Source: Pseudisothecium myosuroides (taxonomy: Eukaryota; Streptophyta; Bryopsida; Hypnales; Lembophyllaceae). From it: DNA of 64,000 nucleotides. Below, piece after piece: positions 12,869-24,217 of the stretch. The stretch lies in NCBI GenBank assembly GCA_951799445.1, contig OX637287.1:17856224-17920223 (forward strand). Direction: 5' to 3'. The translations under genes and the position numbers were made by a program. Within the stretch, counting starts at the first letter, position 1. The number at the start of each line of letters is the position of its first letter. The notes beneath the pieces were generated by a model that was not told the origin of the DNA, ran no database searches, and worked only from the letters and a program-made list of their open reading frames with translations.

Positions 12869-13171
12869 ATTTTTTTTCTTGAAACACATGGACCAATTCC
12901 ATTGATAAAAGGAACAAGTACAAAGAACCAAAGGATCAAGTCCTTGGCGAAGATTTTTACATTTTCCAAAACATTTTCTATTTTTTAAACTAAACCAGTC
13001 AACAAGGCGAGAGACAATAAGCAAAGAACCAAGTACAGTAGCAAGCAAAGCCTACTATTGGAGACCTAAAGATCCTAAAAAAATCCTTGCCCCTTCAATT
13101 AAAAGTATCCATCTTAGGTTGAGCTAGCCGCCAACTCATCGAAAGACGGGACCTCTCGCCAAAGAAGTTTG
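12869..13171 (-). mobile_element. 5'-truncated LINE insertion with 11-bp TSD
   Basis: This looks like a non-LTR retrotransposon 3' fragment on the minus strand. Its A-rich tail appears as the T-run after 12869, and the preceding sequence resembles the fragment at 15220-15378 on the plus strand (shared GGAATTGGTCCA and GTGTTTCAAGAAAAA). The insertion is bounded by an 11-bp duplication, AGATTGATACA (12858-12868 and 13172-13182), the signature of target-primed reverse transcription. No intact reverse transcriptase remains. Confidence 0.65.
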
Positions 13172-13524
13172 AGATTGATACAGATTTTAGGCCAGTATGA
13201 ATTGACCCCCTTGCTCGCCCTCCCAAAGTCTCCAGTTTTCAGTTTTCCAGAGGGTGCATGTTAAAAAAAGAGACCCCCTATGTTATGCTTGATTAATCTA
13301 TTTTCTATACCTACACTAGCTAATATGGAGCCTTTGATTGCAAATATGAATACAAAATTTCCAAATTTTTTGATGCGTAGCAAATAAATAGTACTTGTAT
13401 TTGCCCTAGAGATAAAATTGAGGACAAGCAAGGAAGGCAGTTCACCGGGGCCTAGATTTTGGGCCCGTTTGGAAGTAAAGAAGTCACTTGAAACTAATTT
13501 GATCACTTTGAAGTTTGAACAATC

Positions 13525-13895
13525 CAAGGTTGTCTATCTTGATATGGCTTGGAGTTTTCACGTTGTGATGTCACCTCACATCATGTCCTGATGTGACTAT
13601 GCGTCATGACACGTCATGATTCCGTCAAGATTCCATCATAATCTTGACAATCCTAATCCTAAATCCTGAATTTTAATTTTTGTAGAACTTTTTTTTTACT
13701 ATTTATTGACAATCATGGATAGTAATCAAATGTATCACTACTATTTAACATGATAGTCTAATTTATGTCATTCCTTACAGAGAATTTTATCATATTTCAA
13801 CCAAATAGTTAGAAAATTCCATCATGACGGACTTTGGGGTCATGTCACGCATCATGACATCCTATCGTCGTTGTTACGTGACTAGGACAACCCTG
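13525..13895. mobile_element. hAT-like MITE, 371 bp
   Basis: The termini CAAGGTTGTC and GACAACCCTG form an inverted pair of the CA(A/G)GG type usual for hAT elements. The 8-bp flanks GAACAATC (13517-13524) and CAACAATC (13896-13903) match at seven of eight positions, as expected for an aged hAT duplication. The interior is rich in TGATGT/CATGACA motifs. There is no coding sequence. Confidence 0.7.
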
Positions 13896-14633
13896 CAACA
13901 ATCTCAGATTGTTGATAAGGTGCCCGAAATCTCTTCTATTAAGTTTGCATGGTATATTCTTCTATATTTAGGTGCTATATTTGTTTGCTTGTTACGTTGA
14001 GATCTACCGGACCGTACGTCCCCCAATTGCTTGCTTGGTACCAATAGAAAGCCCTCGGCAAGGATGGTGCATAGGCTTGGTTCCGTGGCGTTTCAACTCA
14101 CTATGTGAAAGTTATAGATTCTTTAGTCATTTTGGATCTTTAAAATTACTAAATTGTGCTAAATTATGTATCTTTTGAAACGGATATCAATTTTTCATGT
14201 TCTTGGTACCGTTGGAAAGTCCTCAACGAGAAAAGGTGTGCGGGCTTTGTTTTGTGACGTTTGGATTTACTGTGGAAAAGTTATTGAATTTCTAAGTTTT
14301 TATTGAATTAAAAAAATTAGAAAATTACTTTTTGGCTGTGGCAACGGCAGAGGGGCACACTAGTTGCTTAAGAAATCTCCTTTTGATTCCCCCAAAGACA
14401 GTTTAATAATAGAATCCATGCTGAAAATGCTTTTTTTACAATTTATAGCGGTACACTTCCTCTAATGGACATGATGGAGAACTGGAAGTCCAAGTCGATG
14501 CCGAGAGCAAGTCGCAGTCTCATAGGTCTGTCTTTGGCGAAGCATCAGTGTTGAACTTGCAGAAAGTGGCTAGTTTCAATTTCTAAATTGGAAACAGAAA
14601 TAACTTTGAAGTGCCGTGCTTTTATTTTCATAA

Positions 14634-15180
14634 GAGCATCGCCACTGTTGCGCAAAATATTGGGACGGCACGGTGGTTACTGAGCCTGGGAGTCATGGGA
14701 GCCCCCACCGTGGACTCAGGGATGGGGAAATCTAGGCCGGGCCACTTTAAAACATCGTTTGGCATGGCACCTTCCCGTGTCATTTTTTAATATACTGAAT
14801 TGCAATTGTGGAGTATCTTTGAGGAACAATTGTCAGATTTTGTCGTGATCCACCTTGTTGGAATGCAAGGAGGAGCAATGAGAGGCCATGGTCGTCATGG
14901 GCAGGAGTGCCATGAGAGCTTGAATGAAGAAGAGAGTTTGAAAAAGAGCTCCCAGTCTCCCAGTTCTTTCTGTTGCAGAGCAGGTTCCGATTCCTTTCAA
15001 TATAGTCATGGCCCACCACCATCTAATTTTGCATGAACAATACATGAGAAATGGAAGATGCCAAGGCCCCATGCTGTGGGAGAGTGGGGGAGGAAGATAA
15101 CACCGAACTTACATTAAAAAGGTCAATACAGTAAACCTTGTTTGCTGAGCCACTTTTCATGAGAAACGGTGGCGATGCTC
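14634..15180. mobile_element. Harbinger/Tourist-like MITE, 547 bp
   Basis: The ends GAGCATCGCCACTG and GGTGGCGATGCTC are inverted, and both flanks are TAA (14631-14633 and 15181-15183), the 3-bp target of PIF/Harbinger elements. The element at 55866-56323 has the same GAGCATC ends and TAA target. The interior is less AT-rich than its surroundings, and several overlapping ORFs inside it show no domain. Confidence 0.65.
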
Positions 15181-15219
15181 TAACGTCATAGCATATTGCA
15201 CTAACGAAGTGACGAAAGT

Positions 15220-15378
15220 CGCTACTATTTTTGTTGTCTCTTGCTTGTTGGTTGCTTTTGAAAAAGAATACTTTGATATTGTCTGAGAAAATGTAAAAAT
15301 TTCCACCAAGGACGTGGTCCTTTGATTCTATGTATTTTTTCTTCTATCAGTGGAATTGGTCCACGTGTTTCAAGAAAA
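15220..15378 (+). mobile_element. LINE 3' fragment
   Basis: This is the plus-strand counterpart of the minus-strand fragment at 12869-13171. Both share blocks from GTTGTCTCT through GGAATTGGTCCA to an A-rich tail. An imperfect flank pair (AAAGTCGCTA before, AAAGTCACTA after) may be the target duplication. Only a 3' end of about 160 bp is present. Confidence 0.5.
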
Positions 15379-15436
15379 AAAAAGTCACTAAGGTAGGAGG
15401 TCCAGAAATGGAGCATCTAAGCGCTGAAACTGAATT

Positions 15437-15665
15437 TTGGGGAGGTAAAACATCTTGAAATATTTTTCAGTAAATTTTCCTTGGAAGACAAGTGGAATTG
15501 AAATCTAACCCAAGCCGTTTCATATTTTTTGGACCTTTGTGGAATTAGTTACAAATGTTTGAAGTTGGAAAAAAGTGGTCATTTGTGGTCATCAAAATGG
15601 ACCACCTCCTGAAATGTGCATAGATGGTACATTGAAGAAAGCAAAATGTACCTCTAAGTAATGTT
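15437..15665 (+). repeat. dispersed repeat shared with ~42422-42660
   Basis: Long blocks are shared with 42422-42660, for example CATATTTTTTGGACCTTTG and GGAATTAGTTAC, plus a later AAAATGTACCT block, all in the same order and orientation. No terminal structure was recognised, so the type of element is unknown. Confidence 0.5.
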
Positions 15666-15712
15666 CCATTTTAATGCCCGCTCCGCTTTACAGCCTCCTA
15701 CCTTACTACGTG

Positions 15713-15773
15713 TTTCTTTTTTTAATGCAATGGTTCTTTCCATTTGTAAGGAAAAAAAAAAAAAAAAAAAAAA
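15713..15773 (+). mobile_element. short LINE tail with poly(A)
   Basis: TTTAATGCAATGG followed by CCATTTGT and a run of 22 A resembles the 3' tail of the LINE fragment at 16671-17068, read in the opposite orientation. The left boundary and target duplication could not be fixed. Confidence 0.4.
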
Positions 15774-16670
15774 GGTCACTTCTACCGCTCTAGACCCATT
15801 TGAGTACGTAGCTGGCATTTTAAAGTAAAATCCACAGAAGCTCAAGATTTTGGAACATTGTGCGAATCAACGTTTCCACTGTAGAGACAGCTACTGTAGT
15901 GGGGTGAAAATGTCGGCATGGTAGAACTTGGCGATCATATTTCCCCCCCACGCGGACGGAGCTGTCATGCTTTATGATCAAGTTGTGAAAGTTCAGTTCA
16001 CTTTCGTATCAATTAATTCATGAAGTTAAAGTTGGTATTCATGGCCATCATAATCTATTTCCATCTACAGTTGGCGCACTTGGCTGGACGTTATTTTTGA
16101 ACTGCAATCTGGGCTCTGAAAAATCGGAATTTGGACAGATGCCCATAAATATCTGGCAGGAATTCGTGGATTCGTTCGGAGTTCACAGTTCACACTGTCA
16201 ACAACTTCGACTACAGTCAGTGTAATTTGTACACATTCGAGGTGCAAAAGATTGTGGATAACGTTGACTTGAATTGCTTATGAGGGTTTTCAATTTGTAA
16301 TGTTCAGTTCTGGTGAGCTGCTGTAACGTGTAAATATGTATAAGTAAATATTGTATTTTCAAATTTGTATTTTGTTATGGTTGGAGCCTTTGACTTCCAC
16401 AGTGACGGTTACTTGTGATGCAATTTTTTGTTTCAACTTCTTTATTAGTTTCTTAGATGGTTTATTCAAGGTTCAAACATCCAAGCCCAATTTCTATTAG
16501 AGCAATAGAGCATCCAAAGTTTAATTTTCATGTTTGACTTGAGCTGCTACATCCAATACAAAACTTACATTATATTGCAGGATTTTAATTTGGTCATATA
16601 CTTTACAATGGTAGAACTCGATAAAATCGGTGCCCGTGGTAAAGGCTTACGACAAGGAATTGTCGCAATT

Positions 16671-17068
16671 TTTTTTTTTTTTTTTTTTGAACAAATGGGA
16701 GACCCACTGCATTAAAAAGAGACCAAAAACAACAGCCAAGCCAGAAGGCTGGACAAGAGAGCAAAACAAAGTAAGCTCATACAAAGAACCCACAGAAACC
16801 CGCTAAATGAAGGAGCACTCCGGAGGGCGCACCTTGTTCCAGAACATCTCCTTATCACCTCTCCTACTAGCCAGGACAGGTGATTGAAGCCAAATACTCT
16901 CAAACCTAGTGTGGAACCTATCAGACAGATGAGGGTGCTGACTCGCTCCGTATTGAGCCTTAATCTACGCCGCTCGACCCGCATCTAAGAGAGCATCCCA
17001 CAAAGCTTGTTGCCCATTGCCAAGTGGCCATGAAGCATTAGCAAAAACCTTACTATTGTGTGAGATCC
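16671..17068 (-). mobile_element. 5'-truncated LINE insertion, ~398 bp, with TSD
   Basis: On the minus strand this reads as the 3' end of a non-LTR retrotransposon: a residual frame (about 17065 down to 16805) with one stop, encoding W/H-rich protein sequence, then a short 3' UTR and poly(A), seen here as the T-run after 16670. It is flanked by a direct repeat AATTGTCGCAATTT (about 16658-16671 and 17069-17082), a perfect target-site duplication. The degree of intactness suggests a fairly recent, dead-on-arrival copy. Confidence 0.75.
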
Positions 17069-17778
17069 AATTGTCGCAATTTTGAATCCCCGATTGAAAC
17101 TGCACTCAGACCTCTGTAATCAAATCCTTTGCACATTATGATGACACTCTGGAGTGGTATTCTTCACACTTACCGCACTACTAGTGATTGAAACACACTT
17201 GTCACGCACTCAGACTATTTCACTATTTATATGACTGTCTCCGCAGCAGTCAAATTAACGGGATGGAGTGTAAAACAGATTTGCGTTGCCCACGTAAACC
17301 CTCAAATTTGTCGGATACACCTTAAACAGTAGGGACCGGAACTTTTACAGTTATGGATACTTGGACGTCAAAATTTTGACACACTGAGATTTGGCATTTT
17401 AACATGAATGACCTTCCTCCTTCCTCATTTTCGTTTCCAACTCCAGCCCCAAACCTTTGACACTCTGAAATGCTCCAAGTTAATGAATATGTTCAAAGTT
17501 CGTTTTCCGTTGTAACTTATGCAGATCTCCCTCAACGAGCCTGCAGTGAAACGAAAATGAGCTTCACCTTGCATGAGGTTGCAGTCACTGACATGAAGGC
17601 ACTTGCCTGAATAATACTCCCAGATATCCTTATCCTGTTATCCACATTACCCTGCAATTCCTCATAAAGATGCACGGGTTTGTGAGTTAACTTCAGTTAC
17701 ACATGCAGGGTGATATTACGAAACAACCTAATCCGGCATGGACTTTTCAGATTCAACGCTAAACATGAGGCTTCAAAA

Positions 17779-18295
17779 CCCGGGTACGCAACTCATATAT
17801 TATATACGGGGGTCATAGGCATTAAAACGGCTCAGAGGACGGCTTTTGTAAAAATTATATCAAATTAAAATGACCAAAAAGTTGGGTGAAGACCAAATTA
17901 AAAGAAAATTAAATGTAGAAAATGTTGAATTGCATACATATGACAAAAAAACTCACAATGTATATGAAGAATTGAAACACCTATGTATAGTTTTAAAAAT
18001 TCTTTACAAAAAGTTCCCTCCAATTAAAATTAAATTTTTATTAAAAAGCCCAAAAAGTTGGGTAGCTTGTCCCATGATACATGTATTAAAAAAACTCATA
18101 TAATTAGTTTTTTAATGCTATTATTGACCCCAAAGAAATATCATTTCATATATATAATTACATTTCTGGATTCCTTGTTAAAAGGGCTACAAGAATTTTC
18201 TACATTAAAACAAATTGTATCCCTTGAAATTGAACTAAAATGCATTATAAGTGATTATAATCAGGGCCATATAATATAGGAGTTGCGTACCCGGG
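17779..18295. mobile_element. TIR element with 8-bp TSD upstream of GLP copy 2, 517 bp
   Basis: The terminal inverted repeats begin CCCGGGTACGCAACTC and continue into TATATTATA-type sequence. The flanking 8-bp duplication CTTCAAAA is perfect (17771-17778 and 18296-18303). Duplication length fits hAT or Mutator, but the ends are not typical of hAT, so the superfamily is left open. It ends 268 bp before the ATG of GLP copy 2, so it lies within that gene's upstream region. Confidence 0.75.
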
Positions 18296-18439
18296 CTTCA
18301 AAATTGCTCCGAAATTAACTGACTAAGAGCCCACCAGTTCGCAGCAATTGCAACTTGTACGGGTTTACGACTGCTTCATTCAATACTAACCCACAGGATT
18401 TCAGGGCTTCAAAGATTAATTTAAACATTGTCGCGATCG

Positions 18440-18470
18440 CATAAGTACGTGATGCACGTCCTCACGTCCC
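18440..18470 (+). promoter_or_regulatory. GLP copy 2 core promoter: TATA-like motif and three ACGT cores
   Basis: A TATA-like CATAAGT (18440-18446) lies about 30 bp upstream of the position where the leader shared with GLP copy 1 starts (18470). Three ACGT cores follow at 18447, 18456 and 18464, spaced 9 and 8 bp apart. ACGT is the core of G-box and ABRE-type bZIP sites in plants. GLP copy 1 lacks this cluster, so the two copies may be regulated differently. Confidence 0.4.
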
Positions 18471-18563
18471 ATCACTCGACTGATCACTCAGCTCACATCT
18501 CTCTCCCGTGAGCGAGATCTCTGGTAAGTGCTTGATTGTTAATTAGCTGCTCTGTCGATCGCG

Positions 18564-19220
18564 ATGGCGAAGCTCCTGGTGGCGGTGGTGGCGGCATCGG
18601 TGCTGCTGGTGGCCTTTGTGAGCGCGACGGACCCAAGCGCCATCAACGACTTCTGCGTGGCGGACCTGAAGAGCACTTGGATGTTCAACGGACTCGCCTG
18701 CAAGGCCCCGGCGATGGTGATGTCGGAGGAGTTCGCGTTCCGCGGCTTCCGCGCCGACGCCGACACCAACAACCCATTGGGCATCGGCATCATTCCTGGC
18801 TTCGCCGGAGTCAACTACCCGGCGCTCAACACGTTGAGCTTCGCACTGGCCAAGTTCAACTACGCCAAGGGCGGCCTGGTGCCCCCGCACACGCACCCGC
18901 GCGCCTCCGAGGTGATCACGGTGACCAAGGGCGAGGTGTACGTGGGCTTCGTGGACACGGCGGGCAAGCTGTACGCCGTGACGCTCAAGAAGAACGACTT
19001 CTTTGTGTTCCCGCAGGGGCTGGTGCACTTCCAGCTCAACAGCGGCGGCGGACACGCCAAGACGGTGTCGGTGCTGAACGCGCAGAACCCTGGCGTGCAG
19101 CTGATGCCGTCGGCGCTCTTCGGATCCAGTCCATCCATCCTTTCGAAGATCCTGGCCAAGGCCTTCGGAATCTCTGTCTCGCAGGTCGACATGATCAAGA
19201 AGGGGTTCCTGCCCGCGTAA
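18564..19220 (+). CDS. GLP: germin-like protein, copy 2 (single exon)
   Basis: Intronless gene for a 218-residue secreted cupin, with the same layout as copy 1: signal peptide about 1-20, Cys31/Cys46, box B HTHPRASE (His109, His111, Glu116) and box C with His155, so the Mn site is complete. It differs from copy 1 at five residues, two of them in the signal peptide. The start is the first ATG after the conserved leader, preceded by GATCGCG. The GC-rich coding DNA produces a long open frame on the opposite strand (18543-19256) and a long frame in another register (18536-19258); neither is a gene. Similarity between the copies covers the leader and coding region and is not visible in the promoter or 3' flank. 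Confidence 0.93.
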   Translation: MAKLLVAVVAASVLLVAFVSATDPSAINDFCVADLKSTWMFNGLACKAPAMVMSEEFAFRGFRADADTNNPLGIGIIPGFAGVNYPALNTLSFALAKFNYAKGGLVPPHTHPRASEVITVTKGEVYVGFVDTAGKLYAVTLKKNDFFVFPQGLVHFQLNSGGGHAKTVSVLNAQNPGVQLMPSALFGSSPSILSKILAKAFGISVSQVDMIKKGFLPA

Positions 19221-21151
19221 ATGTTTCTGTAATCTGTGCAGCATTCCTCCTCGCATGAGCTAGCTCCTGCGCGCAACAGCTAGAAGATTCAAGCATATGG
19301 GCCCACAGTGTATGTAAGGTTTGCATTAGTTTGGGATAGCAGCGCGTTCATGCAGCCGGGGGTTGCGGGTAGACTGGTGACTTGTTGATTGTGATTTTGG
19401 GGGGGCAGGAGTTAGTGTAGCTGGAACTGCTCGTTTTATTGATTGGTGCCTGGTGGGCAAGTTGGTGTGGGCAGTCACAGATTGCAACGATTGTTTGAAT
19501 AAGAGTCGATAAGTCGACCTGAATTGTAAGGCAGTTACGCTGGTTTTGTAACGCCAAGATTGAAGCATATTGACTATATTCAATTTATCTATTGGGAGAT
19601 TTTAAGTCCAGATTTCCACGCAAGATCATTGTGACGTGCTGTCTTGTGACTGGACACCCTGCGAACACAATATCAAGTTCATCTGGTTTAGTGCGTGCCT
19701 GGCTACGTGGATCAATCGTTTGAAACAGATAAAATACCTTGGGGTCTAATGTAGTGGGTTCACTTGTTTTCAATGACGGACATGCGGCTCCTGCTTTGGA
19801 TGTCTGTGCAGGGACATACAGTACTGTACATATAGTTGACGTAAGCTTCATGCACATAGATTCAAATGTGAAATTATATCGCCGTTCTATCTATTTGTGC
19901 ATGTACATATATAGCTATCTAGAATCCCTCCAAGTAACGATTCAACTTCTCTTTTAGAAAAATCCATATCTTTGAGTCCATGTCATGGACACTGTTATTC
20001 TTTATCAAGGCCTTTGTCATTCCTATTCTAACATCCCTGGTTGATAGGGTCAAGGAAAATTTGCATACCTAACCGCCCATGTCAATGATGGATTCAGCAA
20101 CTGAAAGTGTGGACTGAGTGCCTCTTTTTGATCCACAAATTGTCTGCTCCTGAGATGTTCTATTTCGAATGCATTGGCAAATGAGTAAATCTAACGAGTA
20201 CGAGGGAAATCTTCTGCAGGGTACGGCAGCTGCTGTCCGTTGCCTGGTAACGTAGTGCAAAAATCTAGGCAGCATGAATATTGTGGGCAACAGGCTGCAG
20301 GAGACATCGTTCGGGACGGTGATGGCTCTGGATATAAGTTTAGATTATGCTGGCGGTTTCAGATATTCCAGAGGCTGATGCTCTTTACACTGAATCCTGC
20401 CAAGCATGGATGAAGACAACATCTTAAAAATGGTCATATTCGTGAAAATGGCTTGTTTCGGAGCGCCAAAAATATATTGCTCAAAGTTGGTGTCAAAGTT
20501 ATGAATGTTCACAACAAGAGTATTCCGTGGTCATATTTGTTATAATTTCGACATAATTTCCAGAAGCCAAAACGACATGTTCAAGTTCTGAACGTCCTAA
20601 TTTTCAATTTGCTCAAATAGGGTTTTGTTTCAGAGTTCCAAAATCTCCAACAAAAATACACCCAGTTAAATCCTTACAGGTTTCTTGAATAAGTTACTAT
20701 TCCCTTCAATTAGAACCATGGCCAACTAATCAGTCATTTGCGACTAGAAACTCTTAACGTCAATTTCGTTCATTTAAAATTGATGGTATTATACCATTAC
20801 TTTGTCACTTTTCAAAACATTTGTTTTGAAATAAATATCCATACTTGTCATAAATGTTAGATACTTATGTACATATATGTCATAATTTTTGGCACTGAAA
20901 TTGCGTCACTTTAACAACATTGACGTTTCTTGACATTGATTTGAAAAGGGAACGTGAAGCTACTTGTGTTCAACTTATGTTCTTGACAACAATTTTGAGT
21001 TCACTTGAAAGATCATCAAGACTGGTCATGATCGCAAATAGGGTCTGTTTTTAAGCGATCATGGAATCAGTTTGATGTGCACTACATGAAGCCACACTAC
21101 TTTAGTCAATTTCGATAAAATGGCAATATTTCCGCGTACTTTGGCACTTAC
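19221..21151. other. 3' flank of GLP copy 2 and intergenic DNA
   Basis: The first few hundred bases are moderate in GC and probably include the 3' UTR. Beyond 20.4 kb the DNA becomes AT-rich. No further gene, TIR pair or RNA gene was recognised. Confidence 0.4.
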
Positions 21152-22040
21152 TTAACCTAAAGGTTTTTGACTATGTTTTTACCAAAACCGCTCCAAAATT
21201 GGCATTTCTAATACAAGTATCAAATTTAGAAAAAAACATTTTTGAACACATGTAATCATAGGATCTTGTAGTACACTAGTTTAGAAAGATGTGGAAAAAT
21301 TTTCAGAATTTTTCACCATATGGATTGCAAGATATTAGCGTACCCTTCACAAGGTCACATTTGTATGACAAAATGTCCAAAATGGTGGTTAAGCTTTGGA
21401 TTCATTCTTCAAGGCAAGTTTGCTACATGCTTGAAAAATTTCAAATCATTTAGAATTGTACAACATATAGGAAAAAATTAGTGAGTAGAAAGAGGTAGAG
21501 AATGATTCAAAATACTAAATTGTCAAGAATTTTGTTATGGAATTGAAAAATGCCAATCCCAATGGTTGTAATGTTGTAATAAACAATCTACACCCAATTT
21601 TATTTTTCTTTCAAAAATATTGAAAATTGAGTGAAATAAAGGACTTCAAAGTTTATTTTAGAATAGAGATTCCATAACTACCCTCAAACTAAAACTCCTC
21701 ATAATTTTTGACTCATTAATCCAAATGGATTGATTCAAAGCTTTCCATGTATATAGAAATGTATGAAATCAATTTCAAATTTCTATTTTTCAAAAAAGTG
21801 ATTTTTAAAGAATTTTTTTGAGTTGCACGGGTTGCCCACCGAATGTGGAAAATGACATATCATGCAATAACTTTTTAAACATGTAGTCAAAAGTTATGAA
21901 AATTGTTGGGCCTTGAAGCTACACCTTAGGCACATCTTGTGTGAAAATTTCAAAGAAACATAATAATATTTTCATTCGTAGTGAGTTGCCCAAAGTTACA
22001 ATGTTGCAAAAAAAATGGTGTTTGGTCCTTTAGGGGTTAA
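21152..22040 (-). mobile_element. TTAA-flanked piggyBac-like MITE, 889 bp, reverse orientation
   Basis: The right end GGTCCTTTAGGGGTTAA is intact and the left end is decayed (TTAACCTAAAGG). Internal blocks (CATAGGATCTTGTAGTACAC, CCATATGGATTGCAAGATAT) correspond to the 930-bp copies read in reverse. There is no ORF. Confidence 0.65.
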
Positions 22041-22315
22041 ATCCATACTTGTTTTAGATTTTAAACCTTTTATGTACATATATGTCACAAATTTTGGTTT
22101 CAGGATTGCACCATTGTAACAAAAAAAATAGATTTTATCAATTTGTCACTTGTTGCTTTAATTAGTACACAATCCACCTTGCAATTTTTGGAATGCAATT
22201 TTTTTTTAAAGTAGAAATTACAAATACCTCCAAATCAACACTTGTGAAGTTTAAATTTTCAATGGTGAAAATTGTGAAAACACTTAACTCTTTCCATTAG
22301 AACCATTTTTAAAGC

Positions 22316-22875
22316 AAATGGATAAGTACAATTTTTAAAATCTCAATTCAATTGAAATTAGCAAGCTTTGCTCAAATGTGGGAAATGTTCAAGTAAAATT
22401 GGCAAGCTTTATTCTTCCACTAATGGTACATATATGTCTTTGAAGACCTCTCAAAAATCAAATATTTACCTTTTTTAGTGAAAAATATAAATTTCTAATA
22501 GTTAACCTTCAATACTATTCATAAAAAATTTAGAATAGTAAAAAGAATTTACTTGCCCATGCACAAATGAGCTTGAAATTTTGGAGCAACCATAAGAATA
22601 GGTACAATTTTTTAGATCTCAAATCAATTGAAATTGGCAGCCTATGTTCAAAGCCAAGAAATGAAGTAAAATTGGTTAGCTTTATTCTTCCACTATTGGT
22701 ACTCAATCTCATATGCCCTTGAAGACCTCTCAAAAATCAAATATTTATTTTTTTTAGTCAAAAATAAAAGCTTCTAATAGATAACCTTCAATACTACCCA
22801 TAATTTTTTTCCATAAGGGTCAAAGGAATTTAATTGCCTACATACAAACGAGCCTGAAATTATACAGCAACCATA
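22316..22875 (+). repeat. tandem duplication, period ~276 bp
   Basis: Two head-to-tail copies share blocks such as AGCTTTATTCTTCCACTA and GAAGACCTCTCAAAAATC, in the same order. The unit is about 276 bp and the copies have diverged by substitutions and small gaps. A solo right end of the TTAA family (TTAGGGGTTAA, ending 22903) follows immediately, so the duplication may lie inside an old TTAA element. Confidence 0.6.
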
Positions 22876-22981
22876 TATGGTTGCTTACGCAATTAGGGGT
22901 TAACTTGTTCAAATACATCCTATCCAACTTTTTAAATACCTCTACCAATTGCAAGTTCAATGTGCCTAAGCCTCAAAATGT

Positions 22982-23713
22982 GGGTCATTGCAAAAAACAC
23001 ATGTACTAGAACATTGTTACAAAAGGAGTGTCGAAGTTTTTTTCTGCAATAACTCTTGAAGCATAACTCACATGAAGTTGAAATTTTTATTGGAGTTGTT
23101 TGTCTTGAATTTAATCATATCTCATAGTTTTCAAAAAAATTAGAAGATCATTTTATATTTTAAAAACAGTTAAAACAATATGTCATGTTTTGAGTTTTAG
23201 GGGGGGCTAAGTACTATGAAGTCCCCAAATTTAATGATCTAAGGCTAAAATTTCTATAATTTATTTATATAGTAGGAAGTCATATTTCTACCAAGGGAAA
23301 TTTAAAAATATTTTATTTTATGTCCTCTATGTTTATGCAAATAGGGCTCCTTTGTATGCTCAATTCTAAACATTAAAAATGGTTTCAAGACCATTTTTTT
23401 GGTGAAATCTCTTATCCTTGAAGTTTTTCCAAACAGATAGTTATTAGTTTCTTTGAAAAATCTTTTCCTATTTTTTACAAATTAAAATGTCCAAGTATCT
23501 ATTTTCTAGCAATTCTGCACTTTTCTAGTTTTCATGTTTAATGAATTTTTTGGAGCTTTTCCTTCGTAGGGTACCTTCTTTTACAGGTCTATACATTAGT
23601 CTTATTTTTAATACTTTTTATAAAATGTTTTTCTAATTTTATAGTATTCCCGAAAAAAAGGCCCAAAACTGCCAAAGTAGAACAAAAACAAGAGGTCTCT
23701 CTTGCAATGACCC
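22982..23713 (+). mobile_element. 4-bp-TSD TIR element (family B), 732 bp
   Basis: The ends are GGGTCATTGCAAAAAACAC and TCTCTTGCAATGACCC, with a perfect 4-bp duplication ATGT (22978-22981 and 23714-23717). Length and internal layout match the nested copy at 11102-11837. Non-autonomous. Confidence 0.75.
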
Positions 23714-24217
23714 ATGTAGGCTTTTATAGCCCTTCTAAGAGGTAAAATTTTGTCATTTAACATTTTGAGGAGAAGTACATACATTCTGTAACTTGTGCAT
23801 TTTAGATAATATGTTCAAAAATGGGTTGAAAATATATGAAAAATAATTTGACCAAAAAAAAATTTATATTGATTTTCCAAAAAATTACAAAGGAGAAGGT
23901 AGTATTGAATGAAAAAAAAATGTTGATAAACTCCTAATAAATTTTACAAGAATTGAGAAATTCTAACGGTAAAAACATTCTTATAAATAATTGGTATCTT
24001 TTGTTTTATTTTTATTTTGAATACTTCAAAATTGAGTACAAAGATCAACTTTATATGTTTTTTCTACCTTTATTGCCTACAAACTAATGTCATAATTTTC
24101 ACCTCATAATTTGGAATTGAATGGTTCAAATGTATTTGAGTATGCTTCATTCTATATAATTCAATAAAAATTAATTGTTTAATCTTCTTTTATAATATAT
24201 GTTTTTAGCTACGTGAT

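Noticed and set aside
18536..19258. 240-codon and 237-codon frames overlapping GLP copy 2
   Set aside because: Out-of-frame products of the same GC-rich coding sequence; the germin frame explains the conservation.
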